From Tilletiopsis washingtonensis (taxonomy: Eukaryota; Basidiomycota; Exobasidiomycetes; Entylomatales), in NCBI RefSeq assembly GCF_003144115.1, contig NW_020312004.1, forward strand, positions 332,506 to 396,505: a stretch of 64,000 nucleotides of DNA, in the 5' to 3' direction. The translations under genes and the position numbers were made by a program. The notes below the pieces were generated by a model, which saw nothing but the letters and a program-made list of their open reading frames with translations, was not told where the DNA came from and did not search any database. This document shows positions 1 to 11,100 of this stretch, one piece after another (position 1 is the first letter of the stretch; every line of letters starts with the position of its first letter).

Positions 1-104
1 CTTTGCTTATGTCTGCTCGCCGTGCGCAGCAAGGCGCAGGAGGCGCATCACAAGAGCCCTCGCACGCGCACGACGCAGCTGGCCCCCCGCGCCCTGGCTG
101 CGCC

Positions 105-524
105 TCACTGCAACTCGTAGAAGCGCCGACCCGCGCCGTCTCGCCAGTGGAGAGAGCCAAGCTCAGGCCTTTGTCTCTCTCTCTCTCTCTCTGAGTGAGG
201 CTGAGCGTCGCACCGCAGGCTCACCTCGTTGTTCAGCCACACGAGATTCTTCTCTCGATCGACGCTGACCACTTTGCCCTCTCCCTTAAACACGCCTCCT
301 TTGCCGTCGTCAATCTTGCGTCCCCTGCGCAGGCGCACCCAGTCGCCGACGACGATGTTGGCAAAGGGGACTCTGTCCTTTTGCGGCACCCACTTGTCGC
401 GCGAGCGCGCATGCGTGGGCCCTGCGGCCGAGAAGCGCCCGCCCTGCTGCCCGCGCGGCGAGGGACGCAGATGCAGCAGATGCCGCAGGATGGAAGAGGT
501 GGAGCCGGGCGAGGGGAGAGACAT
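105..524 (-). CDS. mitochondrial large-subunit ribosomal protein uL24m
   Basis: Predicted component of the mitochondrial 54S ribosomal subunit. Exons on the minus strand are 524-225 and 161-105, with a 63-nt CT-rich intron (GTGAGC donor, CTGAG acceptor), giving 118 residues. The second exon ends ..RRFYELQ. The N-terminus (MSLPSPGSTSSILRHLLHLR) is basic and hydroxylated with no acidic residues, as in a mitochondrial presequence. It is followed by a KOW-like L24 core, IVVGDWVRLRRG..KGEGKVVSVDREKNLVW. I chose Met 524 because it starts this presequence; an in-frame Met at 641 would add 39 residues. The gene is divergent from EMG1 and shares its 247-bp promoter. The family call rests on the KOW core. 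The short second exon is the least certain part, and the true 3' end could differ. Confidence 0.7.
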   Translation of the reverse strand: MSLPSPGSTSSILRHLLHLRPSPRGQQGGRFSAAGPTHARSRDKWVPQKDRVPFANIVVGDWVRLRRGRKIDDGKGGVFKGEGKVVSVDREKNLVWLNNEVSLRCDAQPHSERERERQRPELGSLHWRDGAGRRFYELQ

Positions 525-638
525 GCTGGGCGAGGATGAGCCCAGGGTGGAGATGGGTTGGGACAGGAAGCTCGAAGGCGCGAGCGTCAGCAGCAAGAAG
601 CGCGGCGGGCGGCCGGGAAAGCAGGCAAGGGCGCAGCC

Positions 639-644
639 CACGTG
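639..644. promoter_or_regulatory. CACGTG palindrome in the uL24m/EMG1 divergent promoter
   Basis: CACGTG followed by ACCTCA lies between the divergent starts at 524 (-) and 772 (+). CACGTG is the known core site of fungal bHLH factors such as Cbf1, which act on ribosome and mitochondrial genes in other fungi. That it is used here is inferred from position and from its recurrence in other short divergent spacers of this window. Confidence 0.4.
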
Positions 645-771
645 ACCTCACCACGCAGTGCTAATCAGCGCTTACAACGGCGCTGCAAAGCCTTGCTTCA
701 ACTTTCACCTCCGCGCGCCTACGTCTCTTTCCTTTCCCCGCCTCACCCACCCTCACTCAGCAGCCGCCGAA

Positions 772-2510
772 ATGGCCTCCTCTTCCTCCGAGTACGCCCT
801 CTCCGACGCCGACTCCTCGTCGGGCGCGGGCGACGACAGCGCGGCACGGCAGGCCAGCGGCACGGCGCACACGTCGTACCGCACCATTGCGCCGCTGCCC
901 TCTTCGCGCACTGCGTCGCCCTCTGCCGCCGCTGAGAGTAGCAATGGCGCGGTGAAGAAGGAAGAAGACGTCGCCATGGCATCCAGCGTGCCTCCTCATC
1001 CGCTGCAACAGCCTGCTCCGCGCGCGCCGGTGCTGCGGCACGCGCTGCCGCCCAAGCCCGGCTCTTCCTCGCCCGCGCCGCTGCCTTCCTCGGCCGCCGC
1101 GGCGTTTGCCAAGCGTGCGCGTGCCGGCGCAGACATGGTGCCCGTGGCCGCCAAGCCGCCCAAGACGGCCACTGAGCGTGCAAAGCAGCCGCACCTCATC
1201 GTCGTGCTGGAACAGGCGTGTCTCGAGACGTACAAGATGAGCAGCGGCAGCAGCAGTGCCGCGCCCGCGCAAGGAGGAAGCGCAGGGAGAGGGAGGAGTA
1301 AGACGGAAGGCGACAAGTATGCGCTGTTGAACTGCGATGATCATCAGCGAGTACTGGCAAAGATGGGAAGGGACATTGCAGAGGCCAGACCGGACATTAC
1401 ACACCAGGTGAGTTTGAGAGAGAGAGAGCTGAGTGCGGGAGAGAGAGAGAGAGAAAGCAAGAGCTGGCGGGCCGCTCCCAGCGGCGTAGCAAACCTTGAT
1501 GTCTCTCGGAGGGGAGTCAAGTTGGAGTCTTTCGCAGTTTCTTCGCAGCATCACTTTCCCTCTCAACTGCCCACCCTCCCCCGCGCTGACACCCCCCTCC
1601 CCCCCCGCGCGCGTTTCCACAGTGTCTCCTCACGCTGCTCGATTCGCCGCTGAACAAGGCCGGCCTCTTGCAAGTCTACATCCACACGGCACGCGGCGTC
1701 TTGATCGAGGTCAACCCGCACGTGCGCATTCCGAGGACGTTCAAGCGGTTCAGTGGCTTGATGGGTGAGTGTGAAGGACCTTGGTGCACTGGCAGGCCGA
1801 GAGCGTGCGCTCTGCGAAAGGGTGCTTTGCTGCCTTGTCCGTCTAGCCGAGCCCGGTGGTCCCTCGCTTGCTTGTTTTCTCCCTGCGCGCGGTCCGCATA
1901 GCTAACGCCTTCTCTCCCCCCCCCTTCCCTCAGTGCAACTGCTGCACAAGCTCTCCATCCGCAGCGTCAAGGGCAGCGAGAAGCTGCTCAAGGTCATTCG
2001 CAATCCGGTGACGGAGCATTTCCCGCCCAACACTCGCAAGATCAGTGCGTTGTGGTGGTGGTTGTCATGCCCCTCTCCTTTGCCCCCTCTCCGCCTACGC
2101 CCGCACCACTGCCCATCCTGGGCTGACACTTGGCCCTCTCTCTTTTGTGCAGCCCTCTCCTTCGATGCGCCCGTGCAGCGCCTCTCCTCCTATCTCGCCA
2201 CCTCGATTCCCGCAGACCACAGCATTGCCGTCTTTGTCGGCGCCATGGCGCACGGCCAGGACAGCTTTGCCGACGCCGTCGTCGACGAGAAGATTTCGAT
2301 CTCCGAGTACAGCCTGAGCGCCAGTGTCGCATGTGGCAAGGTGAGTCTTGGGCTTCCCCCCCTTCCCCCTGCCCCTTTTTTGCGCGCGACAAGAAAAAAA
2401 GGAGCTGCGGCAGAGAGAGAGAGGAAACCAACCCAGTTCGGATGCCCATTCGCTAACCCCGCCTCAAACAGTTCTGCTGTGCACTCGAGGACTTCTGGGG
2501 CGTCGTGTAG
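772..2510 (+). CDS. EMG1: 18S rRNA pseudouridine N1-methyltransferase Emg1/Nep1
   Basis: SPOUT-class methyltransferase that N1-methylates a pseudouridine of 18S rRNA and is needed for 40S biogenesis in the nucleolus. Exons 772-1407, 1623-1764, 1934-2044, 2153-2340 and 2472-2510 join in phase to 371 residues. The Nep1 domain starts near residue 138 ([16 protein letters not shown]) and keeps [46 protein letters not shown] and the terminal [12 protein letters not shown]. The protein is longer than the roughly 250-residue yeast protein because of about 135 low-complexity Ser/Ala/Pro residues ahead of the domain. Start 772 is the first in-frame ATG that does not extend into the promoter; another lies at 658. 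Intron 1 is GA-rich. All exon borders reproduce conserved sequence, so the structure is secure. Confidence 0.95.
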
Positions 2511-3024
2511 GATCGCCCTTCTCCTCCTCCTGCTCTCTTCTTCTCACTCGGCATGTCCCCCCCCCCCCTCTCGCCCTCTCTTCCCTAATACAGAGCACAC
2601 ACTTGGCTCTCTTGCCCCCCGCACTCCCTCTCACCCCCTCAATGCGTCCGACTGAACCATCGACTCTTCTCTTCTCGCACCCACACACACACACACACTT
2701 CTCTCCCGTCCGCTGTCCGCTGGGTCTGGGCCTTTCACTGAAAATTTAGACCACGTAACGCACGAACTGCAGGGCAGCCCTTGATGTGAGATGCGATCTC
2801 ACGCTGAGGGGATGGTTAGGAGAAGCGGAGTGGGATAGCGTGGGGGGGGGGGAAAGCCATCGATGGGCCTGCCAGTGGGCCGAGAAGAGTCGGCCTCACA
2901 CCCCTCTGTCTTGCCCCATGAGACGGGCGGCAATCTCGACTGGGGGCAGCGCTTCTTCGTCGGGAGCGAACACAGCAGAGAGTGTGATAGAGAGAGAGGG
3001 GGGGGGGGGGGGGGGCTTTGTGTG
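2511..3024. repeat. convergent 3' spacer with simple repeats
   Basis: This spacer between the EMG1 stop and the stop of the UCS-domain gene has no convincing gene. It holds a CA run near 2682-2698, an 11-nt G run at 2842-2852 and an 18-nt G run at 2998-3015. The last lies just beyond the 3' end of the minus-strand gene, so its transcript would carry poly-C there. Confidence 0.6.
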
Positions 3025-5598
3025 TCATTGCACCCCCACGCTCGCAAACAAGCCCAGTGCCTCGTGGCACATGGCGCCCACGTCTCCCTTCTCCGCCTGT
3101 CTCTGCCTCAGCGCCTCGAGCCACGCGGCCGCGCCCAGCTTGGCCTGCATGTGCCTCAGCTGCTGCTGCTGCTGCTGCGCCTCGCCGGCGCCTCCATCGC
3201 TCCCACCGCCTTGGCGCAGCCAAGCGGTATACTGCGCCACGCAGCCCATGGCCGCCGCCGCTCGGAGCCTCAAGTCGCGCCTCACATGTTCCATCTGCGC
3301 CTCGCCCGCGGATTGCGCGTCGTGCGCCTCGGCGAGGCGCTCCTTCTCTCGCGCCTGCTTCTCCTGCTTCTCCGACTCTTCCTCCTCCAGCGTCCGGACC
3401 CTCGCTCCCGCCCTCTCGCGCGGCTCGACAGTAGGCTCGAGCAGCCGCGCAAGGATGGCGAGACTGGAGGCGCGCAGCGAGAGCAGGCGGCTGCAGGCCG
3501 AGGGCGAAGAGAGCAGCGTGGCCAGGGCGCCAGAGGCCGCGAGCCGAGTCTGCAGCGTCGACTCCGTCGCCGTGCCCTGCTCCGCGTCGGCTTGCTCGTC
3601 GCCGTCGTGCTCATCGGAAGAAGAGGTCGAGGGCGCGCAAAGAGCGAGCAAGACGTGCAGTCTGCCTTTTGCCGCCGCCGCCGGCGCCGCCGACGCCGTA
3701 GCTGCAGGCGCGGCCGTCGTCGTGGCGCTCGTCGAGCCTTGCGCCACAGCTTCATCCTCCACTTCGCCGCTCCAGATCGCTCGCACTTGCTCATCCTGCG
3801 CCAGATTGCAGAGCAGCTCTACCGCCGCTCGTCTCTCCATGCGATGCGCCGCCACGATGCGCTCGCGCAGCGCTTGTTCCACCGAGACGCCTTCGTGTGA
3901 TGCCTTTGCGACGTCGCCCGCGAGCCCGGGCAGCGAGGCGAGGTTGGTCAGCGCCAGGCAGGCCTCGAAGCGCTGCAATGGCGACGCCAGAGCGTCGAGG
4001 AACAGTCGAGCGAGCGGGCGAAGCGGCGCGGCGGGAGCATTGAAGAGCGCGGGCGTGGGCAGAGAGATGCACAGGCGAGCGAGAGCTTGCATCGGCAGCA
4101 GGGCGAGTGTGGCGCGCTGTTCCTCTTGCGCCTCCGAGGAGGCAGACGACGAAGAGGAGGCGAGCGAGCAGAGAGCCAAGAGTGCCTTTGCGCCGCCTTC
4201 GCGCGCGATCTGCGCGCGGCTGGCTCGCGTCTGAGGAGCCGCAAGACCCAAAAAGGCACTCGCGCACGCCTCTTGCGTCGCTTTGGACTCGGTCGAGTGC
4301 GCCACCAGCCGCACAAGCGTCGCCGCTCCGCCCGCAGCCAGCACCTTGAGTGCGCGCGCCTCTGCTGCAGCGGCATCTTCCCGCGGCGCAAGCGCCACGT
4401 TGGAGGCCTTGGCGCGCAGCGCGGCCAGTTGCGCCTCCTGGGCGCTGAGAATGGGAGGCGGAGCAACGAGGGCACAGAGGATGGAGGCCAGTGCGTACAG
4501 CGCTGCTCCATCTGCGGTGCGCGAGGCAGGACGCGTGGGATCGGCTTCGTATGAAGAAGAGGGAGCGCCGCTGGCTGCTGCGCCGAGTCGTTGCGGAAAG
4601 ACGGGTCTTCGAGAGACGCTCGAGCCGAGGAGCGAGGGCGAGCAGAGCCGTTCAAGGAGCGGCGCGTCCGAGACGATCGCTTGCTTCATGTGTGCGCTCA
4701 GATGGGCCAATGCTTCGAGTGCAGCCATGAAAGTGGCGTGCTTGATCTCCTCGTCAAATGGCAGCCCGGCCTCCTCTTGCGTCGGCTTGCTCTCCGCCGC
4801 TGCCTCCTTGTGCGAGTGCGACAGGAGAAGACGCGCCTTGGCCAACGCCAACAACGATGCTCGAAGCTCCTCGACCTCCTTCCTCTCCCACTCTCGTTGC
4901 GCCTCCTTCTCGCGATTTCTCTTCTCCTGGGCCCTCAGCTTGGCCTCAGCTTTCGCTTCGGCACTGCCAATCTCCTCTTCCTGCAGTGCGGGAGGTGCCG
5001 TGGGCGCCGCGGCCGGGCCCAGCTTGACGCGCGCCAGACCTGCGAGCAGAGCGATGTCCTTCGTCGATGCTTCCTGCTTGCCACCGCCGCCCAGCTCTGC
5101 CGTGTCGAGCCAGCCGTCGCACCACTCGCCCACCGCCTGGTGCTCGCGCAGTGCGGCGCGTGCCGCGGCGTGCGAGGCGAGCGTGGAGAGAAAGGCGGCG
5201 ATGAGGAGCGCGGCGTGGTCGGGCGCCGAGCCGGCATCGAGCAGAGAGGGGAGGAGCGTAGCGAGGAGCGGCAGCAGCACGTCGGGCGCCAGGCCGGCGA
5301 GGATGCCGAGTGCGCGCAGTGCAGCAAGGCGCTCTGCTGCCGAGGAGGCGAGCGCATCGCGCAGCACGCGACCTTCTTCGGCACCAATGCGCTCCTGCGG
5401 GCCAGGCGTGGCCAGCGGAGTGGGCGCAGTGGAGAAGGAGAGGCCGGCGAGCTGGGCGAGGGCGAGATGCGCGGTGCGCAGCTGCGCGGCCGAGGCGGCG
5501 GGGTGCAGCAGCGGCAGGAGCGAGGCGAGTGAGGCGGGCGCGGCGAGGGAGAGCGCCGCCAGCTCCTCGGCGGCGCTGGCGGCTGCGGAGGAGGCCAT
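3025..5598 (-). CDS. UCS-domain (UNC-45/She4/Cro1) myosin chaperone
   Basis: Intronless, 857 residues. The protein is an armadillo-like helical solenoid. The segment around residue 546 (RFEACLALTNLAS) and the following MERRAAVELLCNLAQDEQV are hallmark-like UCS segments of UNC-45, She4 and Rng3, which fold and stabilise myosin heads for actin-based transport and cytokinesis. A charged, probably coiled-coil stretch rich in K/E/R lies at about residues 210-243. I chose Met 5598 (MASSAAASAAEELAAL) because upstream in-frame Mets extend Arg/Pro-rich sequence into the promoter shared with PHO8. No TPR domain is seen, as expected for fungal rather than animal members. The family call is from motif recognition; the N-terminal third is divergent. 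Confidence 0.75.
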   Translation of the reverse strand: MASSAAASAAEELAALSLAAPASLASLLPLLHPAASAAQLRTAHLALAQLAGLSFSTAPTPLATPGPQERIGAEEGRVLRDALASSAAERLAALRALGILAGLAPDVLLPLLATLLPSLLDAGSAPDHAALLIAAFLSTLASHAAARAALREHQAVGEWCDGWLDTAELGGGGKQEASTKDIALLAGLARVKLGPAAAPTAPPALQEEEIGSAEAKAEAKLRAQEKRNREKEAQREWERKEVEELRASLLALAKARLLLSHSHKEAAAESKPTQEEAGLPFDEEIKHATFMAALEALAHLSAHMKQAIVSDAPLLERLCSPSLLGSSVSRRPVFPQRLGAAASGAPSSSYEADPTRPASRTADGAALYALASILCALVAPPPILSAQEAQLAALRAKASNVALAPREDAAAAEARALKVLAAGGAATLVRLVAHSTESKATQEACASAFLGLAAPQTRASRAQIAREGGAKALLALCSLASSSSSASSEAQEEQRATLALLPMQALARLCISLPTPALFNAPAAPLRPLARLFLDALASPLQRFEACLALTNLASLPGLAGDVAKASHEGVSVEQALRERIVAAHRMERRAAVELLCNLAQDEQVRAIWSGEVEDEAVAQGSTSATTTAAPAATASAAPAAAAKGRLHVLLALCAPSTSSSDEHDGDEQADAEQGTATESTLQTRLAASGALATLLSSPSACSRLLSLRASSLAILARLLEPTVEPRERAGARVRTLEEEESEKQEKQAREKERLAEAHDAQSAGEAQMEHVRRDLRLRAAAAMGCVAQYTAWLRQGGGSDGGAGEAQQQQQQLRHMQAKLGAAAWLEALRQRQAEKGDVGAMCHEALGLFASVGVQ

Positions 5599-5852
5599 GG
5601 CGCCGCGGGTGGTGCTGGCCGAGTGCAGCGCGACAGAGGCGGCGTCGAGCACAGAGGCGCTGGGGGTGTGAGGGCTGCAAGGAACGGGGCGCCTGGCCGT
5701 CGACGTCGAGGCCGAGTCTTGGTGAGTCGCGCACGGCCACGACGCGCGCGCGAGTGGAGGCATCGCCTGCTGCTGGCGTGGCGCCGGCGTCTCGTGCCAT
5801 GCGCGCCGCCGTTGTCTTTGCACCCCCACCACCACTCTCCCCGCCGCACACG

Positions 5853-8057
5853 ATGGAGAAGGCCTCGCCTGCCTCGAGCGCGCTGCCTCGTCCGGCACTG
5901 GCACGCCGCGCCTCGGTCGCCTCCTCCGGCGCCTCGCGCCTCGCGCGCCGGCTGCGTGCGCTGCTGCCGCTCCTCGGCGCACTCGGCCTGCTCTGCCTTC
6001 TGCTGCCTCACGTGCCTCCGCACCTCTCGCCCCTCACGCACCACCGGCACGGCAAGCACACCTCCAAGCTCAACGTCATCCTCATGATCTCCGACGGCTA
6101 CGGGCCCGCCTCCGAGACGCTCGGACGCGCCGCCCTCTCGCTCCTCGAGCACGCCCACACCACGCACAACATTCTCCCCCACACGCCCCTCGACCGGCTG
6201 CTCGTCGGCTCCCATCGCTCCGCCAGCGCAGACAGCCTCATCACCGACAGTGCCGCCGGCGCCACGGCCTTTGCGTGCGGCGCCAAGAGCTACAACGGCG
6301 CCATTGGCGTCGATGCAGAGGGACGCGCGTGCGGCACCGTCTTTGAGGCGGCCAAGCTCAAGGGCTGGAGCACGGGCGTGGTGGTGACGAGCCGGCTGAC
6401 GGATGCTGTACGTAGAGAGCGCCGCTTCATGTCTCTCGCCGCATGCATGGAGACGCAAGGCTGACTTGACGCTGGCAACACACAGACACCCGGCGCCTTC
6501 ATCTCGCACGTCGCCTCGCGCGCACAGGAGCCGCTCATTGCGCTGCACTCGCTCGGGCACGATGCCGCCGCCGTCAACGTCAGTGTCGATCTGGGCCCGG
6601 GCACCGCACCCTTGACGGCGCCGCTCGATCTGGCAATCGGCGGCGGCGGCTGTCTGTACCTGCCTCGCGCGCACGCGCAGAGCTGCCGCAGCGACGATGC
6701 CGACCTCGTCGCGCTCGCGCAGCGCCAAGGCTGGGACGTCCGCTTCGGCAAGGCATTCAACGTCTCTTCCGAGCTGGCCGTCGCGGCGCATGCAGAGAAG
6801 GCCTCGCAGCAGGCAATGCCCCACCTCGACTCCCTCTCGACGACGAGCCTCAACGACGATCTCTTCGCACACGCAAAGACTCCACTCCTCACGCTCCTCT
6901 CGCCCAGCAACACGCCCTACGAGATCGACCGCCTCTCCCTGCCTTCTTCTCTGCGCGCCGCATTCCCGCCTCTCAAGTCCCTCGCACTCTCGGCGCTGCG
7001 CCTGCTCAGCGAGAGCAAGAGCAACAAGAAGGGACTGCTCCTCATGATCGAAGGCTCGCAGATCGATCTGGGAGGACACATGAATGATCCGGCGACGCAT
7101 GTGCGGGAGATTGTCGCGTATCAAGAGGCGATTCAGGCGGTGAGGGAGTGGGTGGACGCGGCCAACAAGCGGGGAGAGAGGAGCGTGTTGATCAGTGAGT
7201 CGCCTCGAGTCCTGCCCCGGGGCGCGCTCTACGTTGACGCAAATGCGGCTACCCCCCACAGGCACTAGCGACCACGAGACTGGCGGCTTGACGCTCGGTC
7301 GGCAGTTGAGCGCCGCGTATCCCAGTGCGTCTTTCTCCTCCTTTTCTCCTTCTCACTTCCCTTCGCTCGCTGATCCGCTTTCGCGGGGGGACACCAGACT
7401 ACGCCTACCACCCCTCCGTGCTTCTGCGTCCCACCGCCTCCGCCAGTGCCCTCTCTGCGCAGCTCATCGCCTTTGCTCGCGCCGTGCCGCGTCCCTCTGC
7501 GGCCGACGTGCGTGCCTTCATTGCGCGCGAGACGCTCGGCAAGGGCGCCGGCTTCGTCGGCGATGCGCCGCACGGCGGCGCCGCGACGCACGAGGAGGTG
7601 GAGCGCGTGCTGCAGTCGATCAAGGAGACGACGCCCGACGGAGGAGAGCACGCGAGCGCAAGCTTCGTGCCGCCCATCAACACGGCCGACGAGGCGCGAA
7701 AGGTGATTGCGGACTGCATCAGTCGACGCGCGGAGGTGGGATGGAGCACCAGTGAGTTCCCCCCCTCGCCCGCAGAGCGATGCGTAAGCTCGGGAGAGGG
7801 AAACGCTGACGATGCCTGCTTCCCCCCCGCGATGAAGCGGGCCACACGGGCGTCGACATTCCGGTGCATGCGCATGGCCATCGCAGCGACGAGCTGCGCG
7901 GCAACATCGAGAACATCGACGTGAGTCCCGCATGATCGCTTCTGCGGCGGCGAGACAAGGCTGACCCCGTGCTGTCTCTGTGCAGATCGGAGCATTCATC
8001 GCCCGCACCCTCGGCCTGGATCTCAAGGCGACGACGGAGGCGCTGCGCAAGCACTAG
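5853..8057 (+). CDS. PHO8: vacuolar-type alkaline phosphatase
   Basis: Hydrolyses phosphomonoesters in the vacuole using two Zn and one Mg. Exons 5853-6407, 6486-7194, 7262-7324, 7398-7751, 7838-7920 and 7986-8057 join in phase to 611 residues. A basic tail (RLARRLR) precedes one membrane segment at residues 36-54, as in type II Pho8 precursors. The catalytic serine is Ser133 in SLITDSAAGATAF. Metal-site segments include NVILMISDGYG, MIEGSQIDLGGHMNDP, STSDHETGG and GHTGVDIPVHAHG. The last intron but one uses AAG as its acceptor, which is unusual here but needed to give TTGHTGVD. An alternative start at 5799 adds 18 residues. The gene is divergent from the UCS-domain gene across 254 bp and convergent with RPAP1 across 100 bp. 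Confidence 0.95.
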
Positions 8058-8157
8058 AAGCGCCAATGCGCCATCCCCTTCTCCCTCCCTCCTATCGCAA
8101 TTTGGCCGCTAATTCTATCACTCGAAGGAGCGAGAGCAGTGTGCATTGCTCGTCTTC

Positions 8158-11100
8158 TCAGGCGGCAAGCGCCCGCGTCAAGGCTTCCTCGCGCTGCCGC
8201 ACAATCTCCTGCGGCACGCTGGGCGATTGCGCCGTCGGCTCCTCCTCTGTCCTTGCAGCCTGCACGTCGTAGCGCACGAGCAACTCGCGCAGCTGCACTG
8301 CTGCGCCGCTCGGTGCGCCTGAGAAGAGGCGGCGCGCCAGCACGGCGTCGGGGTGGCCGTCGGGCGCGGTCCACAGCGCCGCGGCGAGGTGATGCGTGGC
8401 GATGCGATGCAGCAGCGGCGAGCCTTGCGGCGTGAGACGACCGCCGAGCAGCGCCGCGGCGTAGCGCCGCAGCATGTCGGTGTCCGTCTCTCTGGGCTCC
8501 AGGTACGCCGCAAAGCCCAGCGCACTCTCGCACGGCGCCTCGTCTAGGGCGATGCGCAGCGTCGGCAGCAGATGCGCATAGTCGCCCCAGAGCAGCTTGC
8601 GGTAGTCTGGCGCGTACGACATGGGTAGAGGCGCCAGCAGTGCCTTGCCGAAGCGCGCATCGCCAAATGAGATGCTGTCGTAGAGGCCGAGCAGGTCCGT
8701 GTAGAGCTGGTAGAAGGGCGCGCCATCGCGCTGCGCCGCCTGCTCCAATGAATCAACGCGAGCTGAAGGCAGCTGCGCCAGCTGCCGGCTCAGCGCGAAG
8801 AGGTCGTCGAGAAGAGGCGCAATGGTCGCATCGCGGAACAGATCGCGCCCGGTCGCAGCGCCCGAGGCGCGCGGGTTCGGAGTCGTGTCGGCCTCGAGCA
8901 GGAACACCTTGCAGATGCCGAGCAGGATCTCCGACGCCGACGGCAACGACGCAGCCACCGTGCCACTCTCGCCGGCAGCGCTCTGCATCGCGCGAGTTGT
9001 GCTGCGCAGCGTGAGCTCCAACGTGGCCTGCACCAGCTGCCGTTCGTTTGCATCCCACGCCTCCGGCAGGGCGTTTGGCCGGTTGAGGGCAGCGCAGTCG
9101 CCGCTGTGCAGCAGATCATCGAGCGCCTGCAACGTCCAGTCGCGACGGAGCGGCAGACCGCTCGTGGCGCTGCGCCACAGACGCGCGCCCGAGATCGGAT
9201 CGACGTCGTGGGCGTTCTGCTTGCGGGTCTGCGGCTCGTCTTCGCTGCCCTCCACGGCGAGCTCCTCGTCCTCGCTTGGTGGCTGCGGCGGAAGCGCCAG
9301 AAACAGCGTCGCCGTCCGTGCAATCGCCCCTTGCGAGCCGACTTCCGGCGCGTAGTGAGGCAGACCCTGCGCGTTGAGAGGGATCCGCAGACTCTCAGCC
9401 ATGAACGGACGCAGGACTTGCGCGTCGTCCAGCGCGAAATATTGCTCCACGATCTGTAGAGCCGTCTGCTCGTCACCCGGCCGGAGCAGGCTCAGGATGG
9501 CCGGCGAGACCGTCTTGTCGCTCCTCTCGCCGAGGCCTGCCGCGGCGCAGAAGCACACAAGCGTCTGTCTCACACCGGCCGAGCCCGTGGCGAGTGCGCC
9601 TTCATGATCTAGCTCGTGCCAGACGCCGCTTCTGAGCAGACGCTGAGCCGCCTCGGCCAGCACAGGCGGAGCCTCGAGCTGAGCCGCGATGCACAGACGG
9701 GCCACCTCCGTGCCTGCACTCGCGGCCCTTGCGAGTCGAAGGGCACGCGCCTGACCGTGGCGCCAAAAGGGCTGCGCAGCATTACACGAAGAGGCTTCTT
9801 GCAGTGCTGCGCAGACTGCCTCGCTGATCGTTGCAAGCGAATTCGTCGAGGAAGCAAGCGCGGAAAGGTGTCTCGCGCGCGCAGTCTCGTCCTTCTTCTG
9901 TGCAGCGGCCAGCCAGATGCGAAGGAGACACGCAGCCTGACCAGCCGATGCGAGCCAGTCGCGCGAGGTGCCGGAAGCCACTGAGCGCGCCAAGGCAGTC
10001 AGCACCTCGAGCGCCGTCTCGCCCCACGTCTCGACTTGTGCCCACTGCACAGCGTGTGCAGGCGTCGTGCTGTGGGGATCAGCAGCGCAAGTCGTCCACG
10101 CGGCGGCGAGCTGCATGAGCGCAGCGACGAAGTCTGCCTCATGTTGCTGCATCTGCATCGCCTGAGCGGCCCGGGCTGTTGCCCAGGTGAAGAGCGCGGC
10201 GATGTTGCTCCATGCCGAGGCAAGCAATGGCGCTCCGAGCCCATAGCGCGCCAGCGTGGCATGCAGACGAAGCGTGCCGGTGAGAAGCAGCCAGGCGTGA
10301 GCTGTGGTGCTTTCATCCAGCAGCCAGGGCGGCATCGCGACGTAGCGCAGCAGCTGCGAGGCCGGACCAGTAGCGACTCGCCTAGCAGAGGCGACGTCTG
10401 CGCTCGCGCAGAGCAACAGCACATCCAAAGCGCGTGCATTTGCACGCTCGCCGCGTGCGCGCAGAGCATGCTCGCCGAGCGCTTCGAGCAGCCCTGCTTC
10501 TGAGGTTGCGGCGTGCGCAGCAAATGGCGAATGGCTTGCGACGAGGTAGAGCACGTCGACTGCGACGTCGCAGAGCTCGGGCGCTTCGGCCAATGCAATT
10601 GTGAGGGCGCTAGTGAGGCCGGCACGCAGCGTGCCGTCAACGATGTCGCGCTTGACGGCGACCTCGAATGTCTCCTCGCGCACAGGCGCGGGCAGATGCG
10701 GCGCCTCGACAGCTGCGAAAGGTGCCGGTCCTCTCGCCGCCGACGCGAGGGCGGCACGCAGCGCCAACAGGGCAGCCAGACGTACGCTGCGCTGGCGATC
10801 ACGCAGCAGCCAGACGGCCGTGAGCGCGAGGCGTTGCCTTACATGGGCGGCGTCCAGAGCGCTGGCGACCGGATCTGCCTCGGCCGGCATGCCGAGTAGC
10901 TGAGCGTGCGTCTCCAACACGCGCTGCAGAGTATTGAGCGCCGAGACGCGCTGTGCAGGCACAGTGCTGCGTGCAAGATGCAGCAGCTCGGCGGCTGTGT
11001 AGCCAGCGGCGTCGGCGTCGGCGCCGTGGTGGTGCAGGCCTTCACCGGGCCGGGCCTCGCCGCGTCGCACTACACGGCCTTCAAAGTCGAAGCGCGTCGT

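Noticed and set aside
4935-7265. Minus-strand open frame of 776 codons across the UCS/PHO8 promoter and PHO8
   Set aside because: It overlaps the well-supported PHO8 exons and part of the UCS-domain gene. Its composition (Arg/Ala/Gly/Glu) is that of a shadow frame in GC-rich coding DNA.
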